DNA of 64,000 nt from Rufibacter radiotolerans (lineage in GTDB: Bacteria; Bacteroidota; Bacteroidia; Cytophagales; Hymenobacteraceae): NCBI RefSeq assembly GCF_001078055.1, contig NZ_CP010777.1, forward strand, positions 2,440,408 to 2,504,407. The letters are read 5' to 3'. The translations under genes were made by a program, and so were the position numbers. How positions within the stretch are numbered: position 1 is the first letter of the stretch; every line of letters begins with the position of its first letter. A model generated the notes under the pieces. That model saw only the letters and a program-made list of their open reading frames with translations. It made no database searches and was not told the origin of the DNA. Positions 41,412 to 49,180 of the stretch are shown one piece after another.

Positions 41412-43007
41412 TTACTTGCGTTGCTGCTGTTTTATCAATTTCAGGAGCACCCCGTTGGTCCACCCAAAGCCGTCCTGGTTGGGGTATTCTCCCCCGCCGC
41501 CCTGGGTGGCCGGCTTCTCCACGTTGTATTTCTCCGTCAGTTTGCCGGTCTGCTTATACACTTGCAGGTTTTGGTTTACCCAGTTCCAGGCAATGGTGCT
41601 GGCCAGTTTGTTTTGGCCGTAGGCTTTTAAGCCCTGAATGCTCATCCATTGCAAGGGTGCCCAACCGTTGGGCGCGTCCCACTGCTGCCCTGAGGCTACC
41701 AGCGTTGCCGGCAAGCCGCCCTGCCGCAAGAAATCACGTTCCAGCTTCCTGGCTACGCCCCGGGCCTGTGCTTTGGTAGCCATGCAAAAGAACAAAGGCG
41801 TAACCGCCGCCAGCGTAGGGTGCGTGGACAATTTCTGCCGCACAAAGTCATAGTCAAAGAAAAATTGCTCGGTGGGGTTCCAGCAGTAAGCCAGCAGTGC
41901 CTTCTTCCTTTTTTCGGCCTTGGCCCGGTAGGCCCGTTCCTGGTCTTTATCCTGCCGCAGATGCGCCATGTCTGCCAGTAATACTTCTACGTGGTAAAGC
42001 AGGGCATTCAGATCTACGGGTACCAATTCGGTGGTTCTGATGCTCTCCAATGACTTTCCGTCTAAGAACCAGCGGCTGCTGAAGTCCCAGCCAGACTCAG
42101 CGGCGGCCCTTATGTTGCGGAAAACTTCCTCAGGATTCCGGCCGGAGGCCCGGGCCACTTCCAGATCTTCCTTGTAGGCTTCGGGGCGTGGCGAGGGGTC
42201 ATCGTCCCAGTAGCGGTTCAGGACGTTTCCATCGGGCAGCAGCACTACCCGGCGGAAGGCAGGTTTCTGGGCGGTAAGGTTCTGGGCCCCGTCCATCCAG
42301 AAGGCGTATTCCTTTTCCAGGGCCGGGGCGTAGGTGCTCAGGATTTGCTGCCCTTTCTGCTGGGCCAATACGCGCAGCATAAGGGCAAAGAACGGGGGCT
42401 GCGACCTGCTCACGTAATAGGTGCGGTTTCCGTTAGGAATATGGCCTACGGTCTCAATAAGAAAGGCGAAATTGTCTACCATGTTCTGGATAAGCTGGGT
42501 CTGCTGGCTTTCCTGTAGGCCCAGCATGGTAAAGTAACTGTCCCAGTAGTAGATTTCCCTGAAGCGGCCCCCCGGCACCACATAGGCGTGGGGCAAGGCC
42601 AGCAAAGACCCTTTTTGCTGCTGGGGCTGGCGGGTTAAGACGGGCCACAGGGCCTGGATATGGTCAGTGACCGGCTGGGAGGTATCTGCCTGGTAGTCAT
42701 TGCCCGGGGTAGGCGGTAACTCAAAGTGGCGCAGTACAAATGCCTTCAGGTCAAAGCCTGGCTTGTCTTTCTCCTGCGCATACGCCCTTAGAATCTCCGC
42801 CGGGGCGGAACGGGGCACACAGTCCGGGAAAGTCTTGGAGTCTGGAAACACGGGCGCCACCTGCACAGCCTTAAACAGGTCACCCAGCTCCTGGTGCGGC
42901 CTGAACTGTGCCTGACCATCCAAACCCCAGCACAGGGCCAGGAAAAGCTGTAAAACCGGTAAAATTCTATGGAATGGGGAATTGTGGCGGGCGTACTTGT
43001 CTGTCAT
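41412..43007 (-). CDS. treA: Periplasmic alpha,alpha-trehalase
   Basis: 531 residues from ATG 43007, which leads into a signal sequence (FHRILPVLQLFLALCWGLDGQAQ). Both GH37 signatures are present: PGGRFREIYYWDSYFT and QWDAPNGWAPLQW. DSKTFPDCVP at the N-terminal end also matches trehalases. It hydrolyses trehalose to two glucose molecules outside the cytoplasm, for use as a carbon source or during osmolyte turnover. Its length is normal for the periplasmic form. Confidence 0.95.
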   Translation of the reverse strand: MTDKYARHNSPFHRILPVLQLFLALCWGLDGQAQFRPHQELGDLFKAVQVAPVFPDSKTFPDCVPRSAPAEILRAYAQEKDKPGFDLKAFVLRHFELPPTPGNDYQADTSQPVTDHIQALWPVLTRQPQQQKGSLLALPHAYVVPGGRFREIYYWDSYFTMLGLQESQQTQLIQNMVDNFAFLIETVGHIPNGNRTYYVSRSQPPFFALMLRVLAQQKGQQILSTYAPALEKEYAFWMDGAQNLTAQKPAFRRVVLLPDGNVLNRYWDDDPSPRPEAYKEDLEVARASGRNPEEVFRNIRAAAESGWDFSSRWFLDGKSLESIRTTELVPVDLNALLYHVEVLLADMAHLRQDKDQERAYRAKAEKRKKALLAYCWNPTEQFFFDYDFVRQKLSTHPTLAAVTPLFFCMATKAQARGVARKLERDFLRQGGLPATLVASGQQWDAPNGWAPLQWMSIQGLKAYGQNKLASTIAWNWVNQNLQVYKQTGKLTEKYNVEKPATQGGGGEYPNQDGFGWTNGVLLKLIKQQQRK

Positions 43008-43146
43008 AGGAGAAACGGTTGAAACCAACTGTCCATACGCAGGAACCCGCTGGTTGGGATACAGCGCTCCGTTTTTGCACCCATTTAGCTGCCTGCCCAA
43101 AGGACTATTTTTCCCTTTTTTCTACTAGTATTACCAGCTAAAAAAA

Positions 43147-43190
43147 TTCCGTTTCGGGCCTGTTTTCAGAAAAACAGCCCCGAAACGGAA
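43147..43190. repeat. Dispersed palindrome copy 18
   Basis: TTCCGTTTCGGGCCTGTTTT, loop CAGA, AAAACAGCCCCGAAACGGAA. The family core GTTTTGGG has become GTTTCGGG and the opposite arm has changed to match (CCCGAAAC). Confidence 0.92.
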
Positions 43191-43254
43191 ACAGGTATTT
43201 GTTGCTTAGTTTACAGTGGCAAAAGAAGACATCCGGCCTTAGGCCTACGGTAGT

Positions 43255-43941
43255 TTACCGCTCATGCAGCAACCGGTCAATGTCCTGAATTTTTCCGAAG
43301 ATCACAAGAATGTCGCCGGCCTCAAAGACCGTTTCGGCTTTCACCACCCCCATCACGGTGGCTTTCTGCTGCGTCTTCCCGAAAAGGTTTTTAGTTTCCC
43401 GGTGCCGCAGAATGGTGAGCACGTTCACTTGGTACTTGGCCCGGAAATTAGACTCCGCAATGGTCATGCCCACGTACCGCTCCGGCACGGTGGCCTCAAT
43501 AATGTTGTAGTCTTCGGTCAGGTCAAAGGAGTCAATCACCCCGCGCATCTCCAGTTTCTTGGCCAGCCGCTCGGCGCTTTCCTGCTCGGGCCTGATGATC
43601 TGGTCCACCCCAATCGCCTCCAGCACGGTTTGGTGCAAAGGGGAAATGGCGCGGCTCATCAGGCGTTTTACGCCTAGCTGCTTAAATATGGCGGTGGCCA
43701 TGACAGAAGCCCCGAAGTCTTCGCCAATGCCCACCAGCACCACATCAGTTTCGGCTATGGGCAAGGTGGCCAAAGAAGGCATATCGCTGGCATCCAGGCA
43801 GATGGTATGGGTCACGGTATCTTTGTAGGCCTCCACCTTGTTCATGTCCTTGTCTACGGCAATCACCTCATGGCCCATCTCCGTTAACCGCATAGACAAT
43901 GATGACCCAAAATATCCTAACCCTACTACTATATAACGCAT
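43255..43941 (-). CDS. Potassium uptake regulatory subunit TrkA/KtrA
   Basis: A 228-residue cytoplasmic RCK protein. The Rossmann NAD/ATP-binding motif VVGLGYFGSSL (4-14), acidic VDKD ribose contact and SRAISPLH belong to the RCK_N domain (about 1-135), followed by an RCK_C/TrkA_C domain (about 145-228; YVGMTIAESNF, AGDILVIFG). It gates the TrkH channel encoded 11 bp upstream in the same operon. Confidence 0.94.
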   Translation of the reverse strand: MRYIVVGLGYFGSSLSMRLTEMGHEVIAVDKDMNKVEAYKDTVTHTICLDASDMPSLATLPIAETDVVLVGIGEDFGASVMATAIFKQLGVKRLMSRAISPLHQTVLEAIGVDQIIRPEQESAERLAKKLEMRGVIDSFDLTEDYNIIEATVPERYVGMTIAESNFRAKYQVNVLTILRHRETKNLFGKTQQKATVMGVVKAETVFEAGDILVIFGKIQDIDRLLHER

Positions 43942-43952
43942 ACTTCGTTTTT

Positions 43953-45776
43953 TTACGTGATGATGATGGTCTCTTTAGGGTAGCGGTAACGCAATGAGGC
44001 CACTTTGCGCAGTAAACTCACAATCAGGGTGAGCGTGCCTACCCTTCCTAAAAACATGGTAATGATCACTACCACTTTGCTGGGGGTGCTTAACAGAGGG
44101 GTAATGCCCAGCGTTAACCCCACAGTGCTAAACGCCGAGAAACACTCAAACGCCACCGCTGAAAGCCCCAAATGAGGGTCAAAGAAGGTGACCAGGAAAA
44201 CGGCCGCGCCGATGACCAGCAAAGACAACAGAATAATGGCAAACGCCTTGTACACCGATTCCTGCTCAATTTCGCGTCCAAAAACCTCTACCCGGTCCTT
44301 GCCCTTGGCCAGGCTTATAATATTTAAGATAGCCAGCGCAAAGGTGGTGGTTTTGATACCGCCGCCCACAGAAGCCGGCGAGGCTCCAATCCACATCAGT
44401 AATAGGTAGAGCAGAACGGTGGGAGCGGTCAGGGCCGCCAGGTTGACGGTATTAAACCCGGCAGTACGGGGCGTCACGGCCCCAAAGAAAGATCCTACCA
44501 GTTTCCCCCAGGGGCTTTGGCCCGCCAGCGTGTTGTTCATTTCCAGTAGATAGTAGATAACCGAGCCCAAAAACAAAAGCAATAAGGTAGTGATCAACCC
44601 TAAGAGGGTGTTCACGTTCAGAAGCCGTGGGGTGTGTTTGAGAGGAGTTTGCGGGTTTAACTTATGAACCTGCGCCAAGGCTTTGTACCGGACAAACCTA
44701 ACCAGGTTAAAAACAATGGGAAATCCTAATCCACCCATAATGACAAGCCCTGCAATGATTAACTGCACCGGGTAATTAAACCTGATCAATGGGTCATATA
44801 ACCCCAGACTTAAGGTAGAAAACCCCGCATTACAGAAGGCAGAGATGGCATGAAAAAGTGAAAAACTGAACTTATCAGGGAGTACGTTTACCGGAATATC
44901 CTGCAGAACCCAATAAAGCAACAAGGCCCCTGCCAATTCAAATCCCAGGGTAAAAGTAACAATTTTAAAAAGGGTTCGAGTAATCTGACCCAGATTGTCT
45001 TCATTCAGCCAATCTTTCATAAAAAGGGAACTCTTTAAAGAAGAACCCTGAAAAAATATTCCAAAGAAGCTGGCGAAGGTCATGATTCCCAACCCGCCTA
45101 CTTGAATAAGTATGAGGATAATCACCTTTCCGGCCGGGGTGAAGGCCGTGGCCGTGTCTAGGGTGATAAGGCCCGTGACACACACCGCGCTGGTGGCCGT
45201 GAAAAGGGCATCTATAAACGAGATCTCCTCATACGTGGCCTGGGGCAATAGCAGCAGGAACGTGCCCACCGCAATCAAAAACATGAAACTGAGCACAAAC
45301 ATCTGCGCCGGGTGCAGGTTACCCCGGTAGAAAAGCAGCGTTTTCTTGGACAGCTCTATGAAGAAAACATAGAAAATAATAAAGTGGATGGGGTGTTCAC
45401 TGTCAAAGAAATGCAGCAGACTACTAGCCTGAGTTACCTGGTTGCTAAGAATCAGGCGCGCCACCAACACCAAAACCATGAAGGTGAGCAGCAAACCCTC
45501 AAAGATAAGAGAGGGCCTTTTGGTGCCGTCTTTAAACATGACCGCCATCCTGAAACCCACGCACCCCAACACTACCAGAAAATAGAAGTGGTAGAAGTAG
45601 TGCAGGTAGATGTAATCGGGTTGAAGGTGCTCAAACCCAATGTCATACAGAAACGCCAGCAACCCCAAGCTACTGAAGTAAAGCAGGAAGGTATCCAGCA
45701 AGGCTACAATGCGGGGCGTATTCCTGAAGGTGGCCTGCAGCGGGGTAAGCCTAGACTTATTGTTTTTCAACTTCAT
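43953..45776 (-). CDS. Potassium uptake channel subunit TrkH/KtrB with N-terminal extension
   Basis: 607 residues. The four selectivity P-loops of the TrkH/KtrB fold are visible: TSAVCVTGLIT, AFCNAGFST, TPRTAGFNT and FSTVGLTLG. KtrB proteins have about 440-490 residues; here about 140 extra residues at the N-terminus form additional membrane helices (RIVALLDTFLLYFSSLGLLAFL, LVVLGCVGFRMAV, LLLTFMVLVLVARLIL). It imports K+ with TrkA (43255-43941). Confidence 0.93.
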   Translation of the reverse strand: MKLKNNKSRLTPLQATFRNTPRIVALLDTFLLYFSSLGLLAFLYDIGFEHLQPDYIYLHYFYHFYFLVVLGCVGFRMAVMFKDGTKRPSLIFEGLLLTFMVLVLVARLILSNQVTQASSLLHFFDSEHPIHFIIFYVFFIELSKKTLLFYRGNLHPAQMFVLSFMFLIAVGTFLLLLPQATYEEISFIDALFTATSAVCVTGLITLDTATAFTPAGKVIILILIQVGGLGIMTFASFFGIFFQGSSLKSSLFMKDWLNEDNLGQITRTLFKIVTFTLGFELAGALLLYWVLQDIPVNVLPDKFSFSLFHAISAFCNAGFSTLSLGLYDPLIRFNYPVQLIIAGLVIMGGLGFPIVFNLVRFVRYKALAQVHKLNPQTPLKHTPRLLNVNTLLGLITTLLLLFLGSVIYYLLEMNNTLAGQSPWGKLVGSFFGAVTPRTAGFNTVNLAALTAPTVLLYLLLMWIGASPASVGGGIKTTTFALAILNIISLAKGKDRVEVFGREIEQESVYKAFAIILLSLLVIGAAVFLVTFFDPHLGLSAVAFECFSAFSTVGLTLGITPLLSTPSKVVVIITMFLGRVGTLTLIVSLLRKVASLRYRYPKETIIIT

Positions 45777-45930
45777 AAAAATGTGAGCTCTACCGCCAAT
45801 CGTTCACTCATTCTTCCCATTTGGCTTATCCCAAATGAAGGTGGAGTACGCAGCAAATGTAAACAAGGCGGAACATTTTCCGCTCACCCAAGTACTTAAA
45901 AAGCAAAACAACTTTACTTGCCCCTACAAT

Positions 45931-46227
45931 ATGGATACCTACAACCTGAAGCCTGAGCACATGCGGGCCCCTGAACACCTGAATGAGAAAGAGATCCGGC
46001 AGAGTTTAGAGGAGCTGGACGCCAAGATAAAAGTACTGCAGGGCCGGGCCAACGCCACCACTGCAGATTCGTCGCATACCTACCATGAGCACATTGCCGC
46101 CCTGGAGGCCAAACGCACCCTCATTGCCCAAAAGCTGGAAGACACCTCCAGCGCCACAGACAGCACCTGGCAGGAGATAAAACGCAGCCTGGATGATCTA
46201 GCCGACGGGATCAAGAAGCTATTTTAA
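45931..46227 (+). CDS. Small coiled-coil hypothetical protein (98 aa)
   Basis: ATG 45931 is chosen because the frame upstream lies in the trkH promoter region. The protein is highly helical and charged, with heptad-like LNEKEIRQSLEELDAKIKVLQ and HIAALEAKRTLIAQKLE, ending in DDLADGIKKLF. No signal or membrane segment. It looks like a soluble helical bundle. It is divergent from trkH. Confidence 0.68.
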   Translation: MDTYNLKPEHMRAPEHLNEKEIRQSLEELDAKIKVLQGRANATTADSSHTYHEHIAALEAKRTLIAQKLEDTSSATDSTWQEIKRSLDDLADGIKKLF

Positions 46228-46244
46228 GACCGGAGGTTCCTAAC

Positions 46245-46283
46245 CGTTTTAGGGCTGTTTTTGAGAAAACGGGCCCAAAACAG
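46245..46283. repeat. Dispersed palindrome copy 19
   Basis: CGTTTTAGGGCTGTTTT and AAAACGGGCCCAAAACAG pair with few mismatches. It lies 17 bp after the stop of the 98-aa gene. Confidence 0.85.
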
Positions 46284-46375
46284 CTAGATCTATTTGCCTT
46301 AGCCTGGGCCGGTTCTTTTCTTGAGGCTTTCCATTTTTACCGTCACTTAAGCTGTAAAAACCTGATGGGCGAAGC

Positions 46376-46419
46376 ATCTGTTTTGGGCCTGTTTTGGAGA
46401 AAACAGGCCCAAAATAGAT
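46376..46419. repeat. Dispersed palindrome copy 20 (adjoins a stop codon)
   Basis: ATCTGTTTTGGGCCTGTTTT, loop GGAG, AAAACAGGCCCAAAATAGAT. Its right end touches the stop codon (46420-46422) of the minus-strand receiver gene. Confidence 0.93.
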
Positions 46420-46830
46420 TTAAGGCATAGGGTAATGTTCAGAGATGATGTTGAGGATATCTGGGGTCAGGGGCTTGGAGAAGAAGTCATTCACCTCAGA
46501 GAGGTTGCGGGCATGCAGGATGTCGTTTTTGTCTACCGCCGAGGACAGCACAAAGAGCAGGCACCCTTTGGTCACCTCAGAAGGCAGCTTTTGGTATTCC
46601 TCTATAAACTCCCAGCCGTCCATGCCAGGCATGTTAATGTCCAGGAAGATGATCTCAGGAAAGTCCTCCGGAGCTTCACTCACCAGTTGGGTCAAGTTCT
46701 CCAGGGCGTCTTCGGCCCATAAATAACTGTTGATGGTGTCTGCGAAGTGCTGCCCTCTTATTACGCTTTCGCATAAGAAGTTATGGATCTCATCATCATC
46801 AATTAAAAATACTTTCCTGTTCTTACTCAT
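46420..46830 (-). CDS. Single-domain response regulator paired with PAS kinase
   Basis: A 136-residue receiver: LIDDDE (9-14), phospho-acceptor Asp64 in IIFLDINMPGMDG, VLSSA and SKPLT. No output domain. Its ATG lies inside the 3' end of the upstream kinase gene (8-bp overlap), so the two are translationally coupled and almost certainly partners. Its stop codon directly adjoins dispersed palindrome copy 20. Confidence 0.93.
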   Translation of the reverse strand: MSKNRKVFLIDDDEIHNFLCESVIRGQHFADTINSYLWAEDALENLTQLVSEAPEDFPEIIFLDINMPGMDGWEFIEEYQKLPSEVTKGCLLFVLSSAVDKNDILHARNLSEVNDFFSKPLTPDILNIISEHYPMP

Positions 46831-48682
46831 GTGTTAGGGGATACTTAAAAAAAACTTTGAAGGTTGATCCCTTGCCTACCTCACTATCAACATCTACCCA
46901 GCCACCAATGGTCTCCACCTGGGTTTTAATCATGTAAAGGCCCAAGCCTTTCCCTTCAATGTGAGGATGAAATCGCCGGTAAAGCCCAAAAATTTTGGAG
47001 CCCTGTTTGCCCAGGTCAATCCCCATGCCGTTGTCTTGTATCTGCAGACATAATAATTCGTTTGAAAATACAGTTTTAATACCAATTTCCAAACCTGTTC
47101 CTTCGCGGCGGTATTTTATAGCGTTCGTAATCAGGTTCAAAAGAATGCTGTGCACATAACCTTTATAGGCCAACACCTTGGTGCCGGCGCTAAAATCTGT
47201 GGTCAGGTTGCAGGAGGACTGGAACAACTGCCAGGCCACGCTGTCCTGCACATCCTGTAATACCTCCTGCAAATCCACTACCTCCAGGGGCTGGTCTACC
47301 TTGCTCCTGATGGTGAGAATCTCGTTCAGGTCTTTAATGGTAGAGTCTAGCTTGTGCGAGGTTTTCTCCAGCTTATTGATGAGGACCGGGTTGACCGGGT
47401 CCAGCACGTTTTTACGGTTGTACAGGCTGGTCAGCCCCATGATATTGGCCACGGGCGCCCTAAGGTTGTGGGAGACAATATAGGCGAACTGCCGCAGGTG
47501 CTCGTTTTGCCGCGCCATCTCCTCGGTAAGGCTGAGTTTCTCGGCCTCGGCCTGCTTGCGGTCCTTTATCTGCCTGATGGAGATAAAGCTGAAATTCTCC
47601 TGCTCAAAACCAAAAAGGTTGAAATTAATTTCCACGGGTACTTCCTGCCCATCTTTGGCCCGCACGTTTATCTCAAAGCTTTTGATGGTGACCGGCCCTT
47701 CCCCGGTGCTCTGGCGCTCCCAGACCTGCCGCAAAAGCGATGGGGCAACCTCAAAAATGGTAAGCGCCAAAAGTTCTTCTTCTGAATACCTCAGCAACGC
47801 AATGGCCGCCTTATTCACCCGCAAGATACTGCCGTCTACCCTGGCCCAGAGAAAGGCCTCTGCCGCGTGTTCAATGGAAAGATCCGCGAATTTCAGTTTC
47901 TCTTCCGTTCTTTTCCGCAGGGTAATGTCATTGGAGCTTCCGTCTAAGCGCATCATATGCCCCTGCTCATCTAGTTTAGAGGAGCAGCGGGTAATCAGCC
48001 ATTTCTCTTCCCCGGCTTTGGTCCTGATCCGGTATTCCATCTGGAACTGGTTGCTGCTGGTCTTTAGCTTGGGCAAGGCCTCCTCAAAAAGGGGCCGGTC
48101 TATGGGGTTTACCAGGTTAAACCATAAATATTTATCCGCATAAAACTCATCTGGGGTGTACCCCAGTATGGTCTCACACTGCGGGCTCACGAAGGTCATC
48201 TCCATCTTGGCGTTAAAGGAGAAAATAATGCCCACAATATTGTTCAGGATTGATTGGGCCCGGCTTTCTAAATCCAGCAGTTGTTTCTCGGCTATTTTTT
48301 TGGCCGTGAGGTCATGGACCACAGCTAACCGGTAATTGTTATTCCCTTGTACCTCCAGGGCATGCGCATGAACTTCTACATACAATAAGGTCCCATCTTT
48401 TTTCCGGTGTACGCATTCATCAGTCAGGTTCAAGTCTTCTCTTATCTGGCTTAACACATCCAGTAAATGGGGAACCTGGTCTGGGGGCCGCACGTCTTTG
48501 ATGGTCATCTGAAGGAATTCCTCTTCTGAGTATCCATACAACTTTACGGCGGCGGCGTTCACCATTATAAACCGAAGGCTTTGGGTATTGAAAACCCACA
48601 TGGGCAATGGGTTATTTTCAAACAACAGCTTGTAATAACCATCCTTAGGAATTTCAAATGCTTCCTCTGCAAGAGATTTCAT
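46823..48682 (-). CDS. Multi-PAS sensor histidine kinase
   Basis: A 619-residue soluble kinase. Three PAS domains (about 12-130, 140-258 and 262-378; VNAAAVKLYGYSEEEF, SPQCETILGYTPDEF, VNKAAIALLRYSEEEL), then HisKA with phospho-His405 in AYIVSHNLRAPVANIMG, then HATPase_c with NLITNAIKYR, DNGMGID, GLYRRFHPHIEGKGLGLYM. The SHNLRAP/HATPase form is common in Bacteroidota kinases that signal to single-domain regulators such as the one it overlaps. The signal is unknown. Confidence 0.94.
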   Translation of the reverse strand: MKSLAEEAFEIPKDGYYKLLFENNPLPMWVFNTQSLRFIMVNAAAVKLYGYSEEEFLQMTIKDVRPPDQVPHLLDVLSQIREDLNLTDECVHRKKDGTLLYVEVHAHALEVQGNNNYRLAVVHDLTAKKIAEKQLLDLESRAQSILNNIVGIIFSFNAKMEMTFVSPQCETILGYTPDEFYADKYLWFNLVNPIDRPLFEEALPKLKTSSNQFQMEYRIRTKAGEEKWLITRCSSKLDEQGHMMRLDGSSNDITLRKRTEEKLKFADLSIEHAAEAFLWARVDGSILRVNKAAIALLRYSEEELLALTIFEVAPSLLRQVWERQSTGEGPVTIKSFEINVRAKDGQEVPVEINFNLFGFEQENFSFISIRQIKDRKQAEAEKLSLTEEMARQNEHLRQFAYIVSHNLRAPVANIMGLTSLYNRKNVLDPVNPVLINKLEKTSHKLDSTIKDLNEILTIRSKVDQPLEVVDLQEVLQDVQDSVAWQLFQSSCNLTTDFSAGTKVLAYKGYVHSILLNLITNAIKYRREGTGLEIGIKTVFSNELLCLQIQDNGMGIDLGKQGSKIFGLYRRFHPHIEGKGLGLYMIKTQVETIGGWVDVDSEVGKGSTFKVFFKYPLTHE

Positions 48683-49180
48683 ACGGTGTTGTTTTCGTGA
48701 TTTCTCATCAAAAGGAAACCATTTACCTAAATATTTGGTACTACCTGCAATAATACAAACCTAGTGACAAAACATGGAAGCTAGGCCTTGAATAACTTTA
48801 TATAATTCAAATACATACACCAGTACGAAAGAAAGCCATATTTTAAATCTATTGCTTGACCTAACTAGTTAATTATCTGTTTCTTTAAAGAAAAATAACA
48901 AATTATAGTCGGCGAAAATAAAGGCCCTAATGCTTATATTGGTATAAAATAGGAAGGATTTTCTTTATATTCTATGCCTGATTGGGCTGTTTTATAGATT
49001 ATTTACAAGTTCTTTCTTTAATACAATAACTACTTTCTTAAAGATAGTATTTACCAAAGACCAATAGTAGTACTTACCGTATTAAAAGATGGATCCGCCT
49101 CTTCATTTTCATAATTCTATTATTGCCGTTTCTTGACCCAATAACTCCATTGCCTTTGAAAAAAATTTACCTTTAGTTAA
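48683..49180. other. AT-rich divergent intergenic region
   Basis: About 500 bp between the kinase and the subtilase. It is strongly AT-rich, with many A/T runs and no palindrome copy. TACCTTTA about 10 bp before ATG 49181 is a weak -7 match. No gene is supported. Confidence 0.6.
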
